From: Benincasa hispida
Lineage: Eukaryota > Streptophyta > Magnoliopsida > Cucurbitales > Cucurbitaceae
Length of the DNA: 64,000 bases
Direction: 5' to 3'
NCBI RefSeq assembly: GCF_009727055.1
Contig: NC_052358.1
Span: 42,555,494 to 42,619,493 of the forward strand
The notes beneath the pieces are model-generated. The model saw only the letters and a program-made list of their open reading frames with translations, was not told the DNA's origin and did not search any database. The first letter of the stretch is position 1. Every line of letters begins with the position of its first letter. Made by a program: the position numbers and the translations under genes. Below, piece by piece: positions 47,035-59,105 of the stretch.

Positions 47035-47508
47035 ATCCGTATTCCAATCTAGTTCCTAAGTTTCAAAATACTATATCTTTGACATTTGAATTTTGCTTTA
47101 ATTTGGTCTCTATGTTTGAAAATTTACACTTTTAATTTTGATTTTTTTACTAAATAAATATTCACTTTCCATCTTTAGAGTTAATTTATGTTAATAAATT
47201 TAAAATTATTAAAAGAATTATAATTAATTAAGTTTTACTATTTTTATCACTTTTAAAATTAAATTTAAATTTTCATTTCATAATTAATTTTAACTAATTA
47301 ATAAAAATAGACATAAATGATTGATATGAATATTTCATGAAAAATGAAATTAAAAATATATAATCTTGAAATTCAAAATTAAATCGAAACAAAACTTAAA
47401 TTTTAATAATGGAACGGTAACATTTTAAAATTTAAAAACTAAATTAAAACAAGATTCAAAACTTAAAAGAGTAATATTTTGAAATCTACCCATGAAATTG
47501 AAACTACA
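47035..47508. mobile_element. Fold-back (MITE-like) element
   Basis: The left arm at about 47042-47133 and the reverse complement of about 47395-47505 align as imperfect inverted repeats (landmarks TTTCAAAATACTA, TTTGAATTTTGCTTTAATTT). It resembles the fold-backs at 51775 and 57577. The target duplication was not resolved. Confidence 0.5.
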
Positions 47509-47509
47509 G

Positions 47510-47822
47510 CTATATTATTTTTGTTAAAAAAAGCCTTTTTGTGGTTGTCTCACCAATCAATCCATCGGCTGAGTTGACTCCCGAGTTAATTGCAACCTCG
47601 GTAGAAGACTCGGCATTTTCATTCGCAATACCCTGTTCAAATTCTATAACCTTCACCACCACGAACAATTGATACCAAACCAAGATCAGGGACTTCTTCA
47701 ATTTCTTTCTTTCTTTTCATCTTCACTGGATGCGCCATCAATTCTAAATTGGATTGCCGCATTTTGGTATTAAATTTGATCCGTTTTAACGGGAAATCAC
47801 GTTCGATTTCATTGTGATTCAT
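47510..47822 (-). pseudogene. Possible coding fragment of unknown function, head to head with the Rab gene
   Basis: Two overlapping minus-strand frames (47822-47637 and 47701-47510) together give a Lys/Glu-rich then acidic peptide: FPLKRIKFNTKMRQSN, MKRKKEIEEVPDL, then IEFEQGIANENAESSTEV and SADGLIGETTTKR. A single frameshift near 47640-47700 would join them. Base composition is less AT-rich than the neighbouring DNA. It may be a broken gene, a first exon of a minus-strand gene, or chance. I do not recognise it. Confidence 0.25.
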
Positions 47823-48019
47823 TCAATTCAATTTCTATCGCCCTTTTCCCATTTCTTTTCACGTTTTCAATATCTCCTTGGTAATGGCGCATGTTGTTTT
47901 GCTTTTTATGAATCCGCTGAGATTTGGGTTTTCTTTTTCTTTGATTAGGTCCGTAAATCGGGAAGCGATCTTATTTTGAAAATTGTTGATTGGGTTGGAG
48001 CCATTGGAGGAAGGATTTG

Positions 48020-51000
48020 ATGGATTCGACGTCGAATCAAACCGAGTTTGATTACTTATTCAAATTGTTGATGATTGGGGACTCGGGGGTTGGAAAAAGT
48101 AGTCTGCTTTTAAGTTTCACAACCGATAGCTTCGAGGATCTCTCACCAACAATCGGTTAGTTCTGCTTCTGCCATACAGATCAGATTTTAAGAATTAGTT
48201 TGGAATTTCCCTTTTTGATTTTGTGGGATCTTGCGCATTCTTTTTGTAAATGAGCGTAGACTAATCAGTTGTGTTGTTTGCTGCGGAAGATTAGTTTATC
48301 GTATTAAAGAACAATGTTGAAAGATAATGAAATGCTAGTGCTGAATTTTCACTTTCACCTTCTGCATGGGATTGAGATGAGATTGAGAGCAAAAAATTAA
48401 ATGAAAGGGAAAATTGAGAGGACCATTGCTAAGAAAATGAGGAATTAGATTGAGCTCGGCCATTAATCTTTCAACTGTGTTTCATCGAGAGAAGAATCAA
48501 GCTCTTAGACAATCAGGTCAAGTGTCATTTTTAGTACAGTTTAAGGAATTTAGCCACAATCGTATCTGAAAAACTAAAAATGAGAAGTCATGAAGAGCTA
48601 ATTTATGCATTAATTTCTAGTGGAAAATAATTTTCTCATTAAATATGGTTAATTTTTATTTCTTTGAACTGTTATTTAGAGCAATTGCATTATAGCACTA
48701 TGTAAGACCTTTATTACTTGCGTTTAAGTGGTTAATATATTTTGTTTCTATTTTGCTCCTTTACTAGTTTCTAGTTTGTAACTTTTCAAGCATCAATGGA
48801 AAGTTCATTTTCATTGTCAAAAAATATATATTGTTTCCTTTTGACCAGCTTTATTATCACCGATCATTTAGACTTCTGCATTCTGTTCTGTACTTACTGA
48901 CCCTGTGTAAATCTTTGCATATGTTCATTGTGCTACTGTGGGGCTATTAGTAGAATAGAATGCCTTTTACCTGTGTAAATATGGCTGAATTTCAAATTGC
49001 AGAGCTGAAATTATGGGTTCTCTTTCTTATTAAATTATTATTAACAAAATTGAGATTTTGTGATGATATTGATTATAAATCCTATATCTGCACGTTTCAT
49101 TGTGTTGGCTTGGTTGTTTAAAGTGCAAAACGCCACAAGCTGTGCTAACTTCGACTTAATTTGCCTTGCGATGGTAGGTAACCATCATTAGACTCGAAAT
49201 CACCTCTAGTTAATTGATTATTATTTTCGTGCGCAGGTGTGGATTTTAAGGTAAAGTATGTTACTGCTGGGGGTAAAAAGCTGAAGCTTGCAATTTGGGA
49301 TACAGGTAATTAAGCTTCTCTACGTGCATGATTTTCGTAACGTTGTTCTATTCTTTTTTCTTGCTCCATTTTCCATTTTGAGAGAGCATCTGTTCTCTTT
49401 TCCATACATGCAAGATGCATGTTTTTGCAAAGAAGCACCAAACAACTGAGTAAGATGAATAATTTACCAGAAGATATTGCATAGACAAATTATCAATTGC
49501 TTAACTATAATTATGAAGAATAGGCAGCTGGATAGTATACTAAATTATAAATACATTGAGGCTTAGCCATTTGCATAGCTTGTCCTTTGTTCACCTGCTC
49601 AAAGTTGACTTTTACTTCATGTTCTTGTCATGAACTCCAGCGGAAACTAGTAGGAAATTCATGCGGTAAATTCTTGATTTTTCATATCTTTCACTTGTGT
49701 TGGCTGTAGAACTGTAGAAGTTAGAATAATTTGATACCCAAACTATGAGGCATTAAATAAATGGGTGACAAGACAATAGATTTAATCAATTGAAAAATAG
49801 AACTGGAAAGCGAAAATGAATGCTAACCTTTGACATAAGTGTACCTCGCCGATGGTTCTGCTGTACGGACCAATGCAACATGAATGAACTTTGCACGTTC
49901 ATGTATAAAAGCTTTGTTGAACCTGCAGCCTACTAGAGCTCTTTTTCATATTCATGTTTGAACTAAATTTGAATCTTGACATAATAGACCAAGGAATTGC
50001 TTAAAGGATTGCTCGGGCTTATTCTAATTCTCAATTGTTGTCCGATGGTGTGAATTATATAGATGATATGGTTGTTCTTGTTAATTAGGCATGACTTATT
50101 CGATGGTACTAGGGCACTATTCTTATATATTTCTTGTACTGAATCGGCATGAAAGAAATCTGGTTTACCCCATCTCCAAACAAGGCGTTCTGTAGAATCT
50201 AACTCAATGTTCAATCATACAGCTGGGCAGGAGAGATTCAGAACACTGACTAGTTCATACTACAGAGGTGCTCAAGGGATCATTATGGGTGTGTTCTATT
50301 CCCCTTTTTATGTGATTGTTTGAAGAGAAGAAATTCTTGGCTTAGTATAAATATTAAATATCTGTTTAGTTTAAACGTGTTCATGATTTTATTAAATGGT
50401 AAATTGTTCATTTGTTTGGCTTCCAATATTATTCTATTGCCTTTTGTATTGTGTTGTATTGATTATGACATCAAAGGTCAACTGTGTCAGTTTATGATGT
50501 AACGAGGAGAGAGACATTTACAAACCTGTCCGAGGTATGGGCGAGGGAAATAGATCTCTATTCAACAAATCAAGATTGCATCAAGATGCTTGTGGGAAAC
50601 AAAGTTGATAAGGTATGCGTATTCAACTTCCATTTGAAATTTTCCATACACCTGAAGCCGGTTACTGTAACATTTGCATAGATATCAATTAATCGATCAA
50701 GTGTATGGTGAATTAAAATTCATATTTCAAAGAATTTTCAGGTTAATTACTGATAACATATTGATAATCCAAGAACCGATTAAATGAGTTATGAATATCC
50801 CAAGTTTTTTCCATATGAGTTTGTTAGGTATCCAACCTATTATTTACTATTATTAAGAATCTTACAAATAAAATCTAGCTTCTAGGGCTGACTCATCTCC
50901 TCGAACAGAGCCTATCCTAAATTACATATATGACTCAAGCTGACGTCCCACCTACAAACTTATCAAACTCGTACACTCTAACTAACTGTCATGAGGGATA

Positions 51001-53238
51001 GATTCTCCTTTTTGTCCTTCCTAGAATAGACATGTATTATTGGAGGCCAGACAAAGTTGTTTGGGACGTCGTATATAATTGAGATTGGAAATTCATTTCC
51101 AAATAAAGATATAATTAGATGTCTTTTAACAAAAATAGTTTGTTAAGAGCATTATTGAGCATTCTTAATTAATTTCATTTAAGTTTCTGATAGTGGAACT
51201 TGATTAATTTTTTAATTACTGAAGAGAGAAATTCTATGGCCTAACCTGGTTAGAGATTCAATTTGATGCTGGTCTTGAAATGAATGGCTTAACCGTCTTG
51301 TTGTTAGCCTTTCTTGGTGCAAAATTTTATGCTCCTTTCGGATCATATAGTTTATCTTTGTAACTTCCTTGAGAGTTGGGGTCTTTGGATTTCATCTCCT
51401 CTTTTTGTAATTCCATTACACGAATGATATTATTTGTTTCTCATAAAAAAACAGACATCATGGATTCTTATAAAATATGAATTCCTTGTTTTTGAAAGTT
51501 TCGTTCAAACAATAGTTATGGATTTAGAAATCAACTCAATTAAAGCCTACAAAATGAATTCACTTGAATTTCTTAAATAATTTGTTTCAAACGGAGCCTT
51601 CATGTTGACTGTTTATTAATTTCAACCGCTTTAGTAAGTCATACCATTTCAAAGGAATTATTTTATCCATTTCCCTGTATGAAGATTTGGATGAACATTT
51701 GAAGTTAGTATTTATAACAGCAATGAAATTTATTTCTTATTAAACAAAAAGCTAATATATATATATATATTTTTGGCTAAATCATAAAAAATACTCAAGC
51801 TGGTTTCAATTATACCCTCAATTCTCAAACTTTAAAAAACTTCATTTTAACCCTTGAAGTTTATTTTTTTCTTCTAAACGGTTCGGTTCGTATGGGCTTT
51901 TGCCATTAAATTCATGGACGGAAAAGTGTCAGATTAGTTGTTATTTTAATAATTATATCTAAACACATACAAGAAGTAAATTTGGGGTTTAGGTTTAACC
52001 AAAAAACCATAACCAAAATAACAAATAATTGTGGGCATGGGGTTGAAATGAGGAAAATGACAACAGATATGGTCCACAGATGCGCCATGTGTTTATTTTT
52101 TGTTTTCCATGTATGTGTTTTCATTTGTTCACTTTTTTTTTTCTTCAATTAAAACTTATATCCCAATCTCACGCTTTAATCCAACATTCTTGTATCATAA
52201 CTTATCTTCCTGTCTTCTTACATACAAGCAACAAACTTCCATGTTAATACAGTCCTTTTTTCTTTTTAACTATTTGTTCACTTAAGTAGGTACAAACTTT
52301 TCCTTCTATGAATTTAATGACAAAAGCCTATGGATTGTTTTGAAACAAATTTCAAATTTCAAGGGTTAAAATGAAACCTTTAAAAGTTTTTAAGGGTATA
52401 ATGAAAACCAACCCCCTAGTTTAGTTGTAGTTCTTATAGTTTAACCCTCTCTTTTTATTTTATTTTTTAAATTTATTTATTTATTTATTTTTGTTCACAA
52501 AAACCAAACTTTCAATAGGAAGAACAAAAATGCATGTCCAACAAACACTAATCGTGAACTTTGATTTTTTGAGATTCTTTAATTTCTTATGATATTGTTT
52601 TTCATTATATGCATCTAACTTATTTTTTATCTGAAATTTTCTTCTTCAGGAAAGTTTTAGGACGGTAACAAAGAAAGAGGGAATTGACATGGCTAGGGAA
52701 TATGGTTGTCTTTTTATAGAATGCAGTGCCAAAACTCGAGTCAATGTACAACAGTGCTTTGAGGAACTTGTTTTGAAGGTAACAATATCAGGAATGTACC
52801 AGAAATGTGACAGCTTTTGGTTCATTTGTTGGTTTTTTATTGATTGGTGATTAGGAGGAACATGGTGTTTCCTGTTGTAACAATCACATTTCTTATATGT
52901 TTCAAAAGATAAAAGCTGTCACATTACTGGTAGATTCGTAAATAGATTAAAACATTTAGTGAGTTGCTAGGCATTGAAAAAGTTTTGAACTCTCTTGAAA
53001 AGTCTTGTCTTAACGATAATTAAAAATTTCCACTTCTTTTTCCCCTCATTTTAAAATTTAGAAATATCCTGCGAACTCACTGAATGTTGCATGGATGATA
53101 AAACATGATGACAAGGATTTTTATATGCAGATTCTTGATACGCCCAGCCTTTTATCTGAAGGCTCTAAAGGAGTGAGAAGGAACATCTTCAAGGAAAAGC
53201 CTCCACAGCCTGATGCATCCACGAGCAGTTGTTGCTGA
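48020..53238 (+). CDS. RABC1: RABC-type (Rab18-like) small GTPase, six exons
   Basis: Exons 48020-48155, 49237-49305, 50223-50288, 50491-50612, 52650-52778 and 53131-53238. All introns are GT-AG and phases join cleanly to 630 bp, 209 residues. Visible GTPase motifs: P-loop GDSGVGKS at 20-27, switch I PTIGVDF at 43-49, WDTAGQE at 66-72, GNKVD at 126-130, ECSAK at 155-159. The tail ends SSCC, the double cysteine that receives geranylgeranyl groups. As a Rab it would cycle between GDP and GTP on membranes and recruit effectors in vesicle or lipid-droplet/ER traffic. The N-terminal EFDYLFKLL and [14 protein letters not shown] favour RABC1 over RABC2. Intron 4 is long (about 2 kb) and holds a fold-back element. 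The start is the first ATG giving the usual short leader before the G domain. The gene appears intact. Confidence 0.95.
51775..52447. mobile_element. Fold-back (MITE-like) element in intron 4 of the Rab gene
   Basis: Arms of about 95 bp: 51775-51865 and the reverse complement of 52349-52447 share CATTTTAACCCTTGAA and TTATACCCT. The centre is unrelated AT-rich DNA. It lies entirely between splice sites, so it need not harm the gene. Confidence 0.6.
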
Positions 53239-54581
53239 AATTGATTGATTGTCTCTAATTACATTTGCTGGTTATTTTCTTAATTATTGTAAAACTATAG
53301 TAGAGAAGCATGGTGTTATAGCTTTTATTATGTTACAAATTGAAAGGGTGGTCTTGTCTTCTTGCTGGCTTTCTTGTACAGGGAAAAGTTGAAATGGAAA
53401 TATAAGATACATGATTTCACGGTCGGTCTTGTTTTAATTTAGTCGCTATCCTCTGAACTTTTGTTTTGTTTCTATACATTAGTCTTAGATCTGTAAGTGT
53501 TCAATTGGAAGGCATATTTTAAGTGCAAAAGAACTTTCAAGCACTTGGAAAACCAATCCAAATAGGTCCTAGGTCAGCCCAAATTGAGTTGAATGTGACA
53601 TCAAAAGAAAGTCGATTTGAGCTTTTGGCTGAAGGAAATAACAACCCCTTTGGTTGTATGAGTAAACTTTAGTGACCTAGTTGCTAGATTTGTTTTTAGA
53701 TTGAGGAAAATCTCTTGATAGGGGCCTGTTTTTTGTTGAACTTGTGAAGTTGAAGAATGGTGGCATTAAAGGCATCAGCTCGTTATGTGTTCGTTAGTGG
53801 TGCGCCATTCTTGAAGTTAAATTCTTGGAATGTTGAAGAGTTTCTTTGATTTCCTTTAATGGAGAGATTATATTAAGAATTCGAATATTCTGATTGATTT
53901 ATGGCCCTTGAGTTTATTATGAATGGTGAAGGGCATTTTGTTGAATACGTGCCATAATGAAGTTGAGAGAATTCCACGACTCAAAGGAAAAGAAGGTCAA
54001 ATACAACGTTCTGTTCCTTTTAAATTCACATCAGAAACATATGCTTGAAGAAGCTTCATAGATTGTAGTGTAGAGATGATTCCTATTGTTTGGCCATGAG
54101 TTTAGAACATTTTCTTCGTCACCCACCCCTAAAACTAATGTTATATAACATTTTTTGAACTTCAACTCTCGCCCTCGTTCGTTCTTGTTTATTCTTCATT
54201 TTTTTTATCTTCCTTCGTCGATTCTCACACTAGTTGGGAGATTGTCACCTTCTCGAATAGGTGGAGGCGATTGTGTTGTGTTTTGTTTGAAAGTTACTAA
54301 AATATTAAGAAAAAATCTTTATAATGTCCTTAAATTGCATTGCATTGATTTACTCTAATTTAAAAAACGGTCCATGTCAAAGTAGTATTTAAATCTAAAT
54401 AAAAGTAGAGGAAGTAAGAAAAAGAAAAGTTTAAAAATGACCAATTATAGAGTGATAATTTGAAGGATAAAAAAATTTATTATTTGAATAAAAAATTATA
54501 TCTAAATTTTAGGCAATTTATTATGGAAAATATGAAAATAAGGCTGAAGTTTTGCCACCAAAACCAACCAACATCCATTCC
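53239..54581. other. Spacer between the Rab and TPR genes
   Basis: Includes the Rab 3' untranslated region and the TPR gene's upstream region. Apparent frames near 54155-54358 lack any recognisable content. No element with clear ends was found. Confidence 0.5.
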
Positions 54582-57500
54582 ATGGGTTCTGCAACTGCAA
54601 GAGTACTGTTTCCCCATCTTCTCTTTCCCTCTTCTTCCTCTCACAATCCTCCACCAAACCCTAACACCAAATCTCCAAAACCCTTCACATTTTTCAACCA
54701 TAATCCATTACCGACTAGGCGTTTGTTGCTCTTCTCCCTCCCCATAGCCACTGCCTTTCTTCTCCCTATTGGGAGCAATTCGAATCGACCCAGTTCTTGC
54801 TATGCTGTGGAGAGTTTTGACCCTGTAAGCCGTTCTGAGAGAGAAGCGAGTGCCGCCATTTCCCGAAGAGTATCTGAAGCTGTGGAGCTTCTTGATAAAG
54901 GCAGGGAGTTGCAAGCTCTTGGTGATTTCAATCAAGCTCTTCTCTACTTCACTAAGGTTCCCACTAATTTTACATCTTCGAATTCGTAGATTTAACTCCA
55001 ACTCCTGATTTGGCCAATAATTTAAACAATATTCAGTTATACAATGTTGATAATTGATGCTTGGCTGAAAAGTTTCCATTCTTCAGAGTCACCTAATCTT
55101 AGATATGAAGTTCTTATGATAGACATCGTGAAATCAGATAGCAAATGGCTTTCTTCCAAATTCAAACCAATAGTAAATCTTAGTATTAAGAAAAATTAAT
55201 ATGCTCTGCCAGTCTGGTATGTTGTTATCTTATATTATTGTATCTTTCAATCTCAAATATATGCATATTAAATTAATAACAACGACATGAAGAAAAATTG
55301 CACAGAGGATGTTAATGGGAAAAACTTTTAGGAAATCCTGCAGGATCTGGTGCATAAAGTAAGGCACATCCACAAATGAATTCTATTTGATTTTCTCGAT
55401 GATACCCCATTGTAGGTTGGCGATCCATTGGGATGTTCTCAGTCTTGTCCACCCATTTTCTTCGTGATTCTGTTTCAAGTCTTAAACATACTGATAGTTA
55501 ATTTAATATATAATATTTTATTTGTTTTCAGATAAGTTGTACGTAAGGAACTTTCTTGTAAGACATGGGATCAAGATATTTTTTATACAATACAAAATCA
55601 AAATCAGAAGTGATTTAAGACCTGGTTTAACAACATTTGTTGATTTTGGAATTCCTTATGATAAGGACAAGGAGAGATAGTGGAGATATGCAGGTTGTGG
55701 TGGAACACAGGACTTCAACTCAATTTGGATAATCCATGCAGTTTACTTACTATGAGATAGCTGTTGCTGCGGCCTATGGATATATTTGGTTTTTGAACCT
55801 CAAAATGAACTTGGATAAGTCAATTGGAGCCCTTAAATATAGAGTCTTCGAGGTGGCAGAATGATGCATGATTATTTTGATTTATTGATGACGTATTTGG
55901 AAATGGCTCTTGAAGGCAGTTCTATGAGTGGAATTTCGAAAGCCCATCGAACATATATAATTTTGAAAAGAGTAACCAAATGAGCTCATTTGGGGGTGGT
56001 TTGTTAGAATCATGTGCAGTAATTATGAGTCACTTAACTGAAGATCACAATTTTGTCATTATCCTGATAGAAGTATGAGAAGTTATCATGTTTTGCATGT
56101 TTAATTGTGCTTGAGATTAGGATCCTTGGTCGATCATCATAATACTGACCTTCAGGAATTTTCACTGCTTTAGTTTGGATTTGTTGTGGGCTTCAAAACA
56201 TGCAACATGAAATTACTTCCTCAATTCTAAACACCCGTCTCGCATAGACAATAATTCTATAGCCTCTAAGATACAGATATCTTAGTATATATAAATTCTG
56301 AGTGTTGTTATGAGAATCAAATAGAAGGCATCAAAACCTTGATTCTAAAATTTCTTTTGCTAAAGAAAACTCACAACGAAGAGTGTTTAGCATGTAACGA
56401 GAAGGCTTTAGAATCCTTTCCCTTTGAAGCTCATCTTCAATCTGCGTTCCTTATTTTTTTGAGAGAGTTAATTATATGTCAAGTCAATGTATTTTGAGTT
56501 TTAGTTCTTGTAAAATATTTGATTTCAGTTCTTGTCTAATTTCAGGTAATTGATAAATATAAAGATTTTGCATTCTCGGACTATGCCCGAGTAGGCAGAG
56601 CATTGGCCCTGTACGAAATTGGTGACCGAGAAGAAGCAATAGCAGAGATGGAGGATGTTTCCATATCATTGAAGGGATACCCAGGTACTTGAATAGATTT
56701 TGCACAATTGTTGGGTTCTAGACCTACAGATTGAAGAGGCTATGACGTAGATGCAATGAGACACCCTATTTTAATCCTCATCCCTGTGAAATTCCCGTAG
56801 GGATCGGGGCGGGAATTTTCCACAGAGAATTGGCAAGGATCGGGTTTCCCACGAGAAAAAATTCTCCACTTATTTTTTTTAATGTAATTTATTTATTTTT
56901 AACCATTTTAAAATCTATTCTCAACCAAATAAAATATTATATATTAAATTAATTATTTCCAATACATTTTTTATTCAAATATAATACTATAGCATTTTAT
57001 TATAAAATTAATAATATTTAAATATTTAATCCCACAATTTGTAAAAAGTAAAATTTAAATATTACAATATTATAATCTAGCCTTCAATTTATATATTACA
57101 AATTTAAATATTACAACATTCTTTATCTTAAAAATAGAAAAGTCTTAAATATTAAAACATTCTAGAAATGTATCAAACTTTGAAAAGTTATGAAAATTAG
57201 AAAATAACTATATTGTTCTACTACGATTTTCGTAAAGTAAATAATATAAATAAATAAATATTATATTATATATATATATTTATAGTTGTGTGTTATACTC
57301 ATCGGGACGAGGAGGGTCGGGGTCGGTGACGGAGAATGTATATTGTCCCCGTTTAGCCAATGGGAGAAAACCCTGTTTCCTCCCCCATTCTCTATCCAAT
57401 TGGGGATTCTCCATTCCGTTCGGGACGGGTCCCCGACTCCGTGGGACGAATGGACATCTCTAGTTTTAGCTAGAGAAAGAAAGTTTCTCATATAGTGTAT

Positions 57501-59105
57501 AAGTAATTGATATATATATATATATATTTGTTTTTTAAATTCTTGAAACAATTTTCACGAGGTAAAATTTTGGAAATTTTACAACTTTAGTTCATAAGCT
57601 TTGAAGTTTGTGTTTATTTGGTCCTACAATTTTCAAAAATGTACTTAGAACTTTAAATGTGACAAATTCAAATTCTTAAAAATTAATTGATCTGCCAGAT
57701 ACAAAACTCCAAAATTTTAGCAGATCTATGGATTTTAAAATTTTTAAAGTTCAAGTACTAAATATTTTATTTCGAAAGTTTAGGGATCAAATAAATATGA
57801 ATTTCAAAGTCTGGGATAGAATTTTTAATATAACCATTTTTTAAAATAATCGATTTAATTTAAAGGTCAAAATTGCAACTAAATTTGAGATTAATAGGAC
57901 ACAAGTGAAAGTTTAAGGTGAAAATTGATACGTAGTGCTAAAAGTAGATAGTTCCTTTTACCTATCAAATGGATGATTAAGAGTATGATGGCATAATTGA
58001 TTTGTGCCAAGGAGCATGGATGCAACACAAACAACTATAAATATAAGACATGGATATGAGACAAACATAATGAATATCATTTTTTTTTTTTAAAAAAAGA
58101 GTATGGACATGGTAAGGATACGCTTAATGAAATATATCGTCTTAAAAATATATATATATATTTTATACTAGAAAAGAAATTCAAAATCAATTAATTTATT
58201 CATTCATGAGTTTGATGTATGACACTCGCAAAATTTACTACTTTTTATTTTAATATAACCATTTGTGTCTATTTAGGATACTCAAGTGTTTGATACATGT
58301 TTGACAAATAGAGACCAATATTCACTTTGAAAATAAGGTGTTTGGGGTATTGAATTGGTTATTATAGTCAGTGTAGTTTGTGCTGTAGGGTATAATAGTT
58401 TATAGGTTATAAAAATCTGTGTTTCGAGTGTAGACTTTTAGTCTAGGTTATAATAGTTTGTGTTTAAGGTACAAACTGTATTATTTTGGGTAGAAAATAA
58501 TAAACGTGATAACAAAGAGGAAAATAGAAGATGAGTAGGAAATTAATAGACATTGTAACAAATAGTAAACATTGTAATAAAGAGAGATTCAAAATAATTA
58601 TACTGTAGCTAATGGTAGATTATAATAGTTGGTGTTATAATCGGAACCCTAACCTGAAGTGGACTATAATGACTCACTCCATCTACTTGAAGTTGGGGCC
58701 AAACAGTACCATGTCTAACACGTTTATTTTATTCTTTCTCTATCTCTTCGGGTGGGGTTGGTAAGTTTTGTAAAACATCATTAAATGTAGATTGAAATTC
58801 TGACAGGTTGAAATTAATAAGATTTATTCCTTGGTGTCTCTTCTCTTATATTATGTGGCCACAAAGAATCATGTGTAGTAGATGGTACTAGCATTGATGA
58901 ACCGGTATATTGTTTTGCAGAAGTGCATGCGGCATTGGCTGCAGCTTTATACGTGGATAAGCATGCTGCATTGCTGGCTGAAAATCAATTCACCATTGCA
59001 ACTTTGCTTGATCCTCATTATGTGGATATCTCGTATGTGAAAGAAACGAAGCATTGGCCTCCTAGTTTGATTAGTTCTTTGCAACATTTCTTAACACTTT
59101 CTTAG
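54582..59105 (+). CDS. Plastid-targeted TPR-like protein, three exons
   Basis: Exons 54582-54956, 56546-56684 and 58921-59105 with GT-AG introns give 699 bp, 232 residues. The ATG at 54582 is the first in frame; upstream DNA opens only on a TTG. Residues 1-75 are rich in Ser, Pro and Asn without acidic residues, as in chloroplast transit peptides. Arg-Arg at 46-47 precedes a hydrophobic segment (about 48-63), then SSCYA and the acidic mature part, which suggests a second signal for the thylakoid. Residues about 94-127 (LDKGRELQALGDFNQALLYF) and 134-167 (YARVGRALALYEIGDREEAI) are two TPR units. The C-terminus has LLAENQFTIATLLDPHY and KHWPPSLISSLQHF. TPRs bind proteins; the partner is unknown. 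Both introns are long and intron 2 holds several small elements. The gene appears intact. Confidence 0.87.
56757..57466. mobile_element. Element with GC-rich ends in intron 2 of the TPR gene
   Basis: As at 43680-44191, two GC-rich blocks with CGGGG/CCCCG words (about 56785-56865 and 57300-57455) flank a nearly pure A+T core with a (TA)n run near 57264-57281. The end matches are poor, so the borders are approximate. It has no coding content. Confidence 0.45.
57577..57838. mobile_element. Fold-back (MITE-like) element in intron 2 of the TPR gene
   Basis: The arm at 57577-57652 matches the reverse complement of about 57760-57838 (shared GAAGTTTGTGTTTATTTGGTCC-like block, broken by mismatches). 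It is related in wording to the fold-back at 47035. Confidence 0.5.
58337..58709. mobile_element. MITE-like element in intron 2 of the TPR gene
   Basis: The ends resemble each other in inverted orientation (GGTGTTTGGGG at 58337, and GGTACTGTTTGGCCCC as the reverse complement of 58694-58709). Several TATAATAGTT words lie between. There is no coding frame. Superfamily not assigned; a clean target duplication was not found. Confidence 0.4.

Noticed and set aside
54155..54358. 67-codon frame upstream of the TPR gene
   Set aside because: Short, pyrimidine-rich leader-like DNA with no family resemblance.
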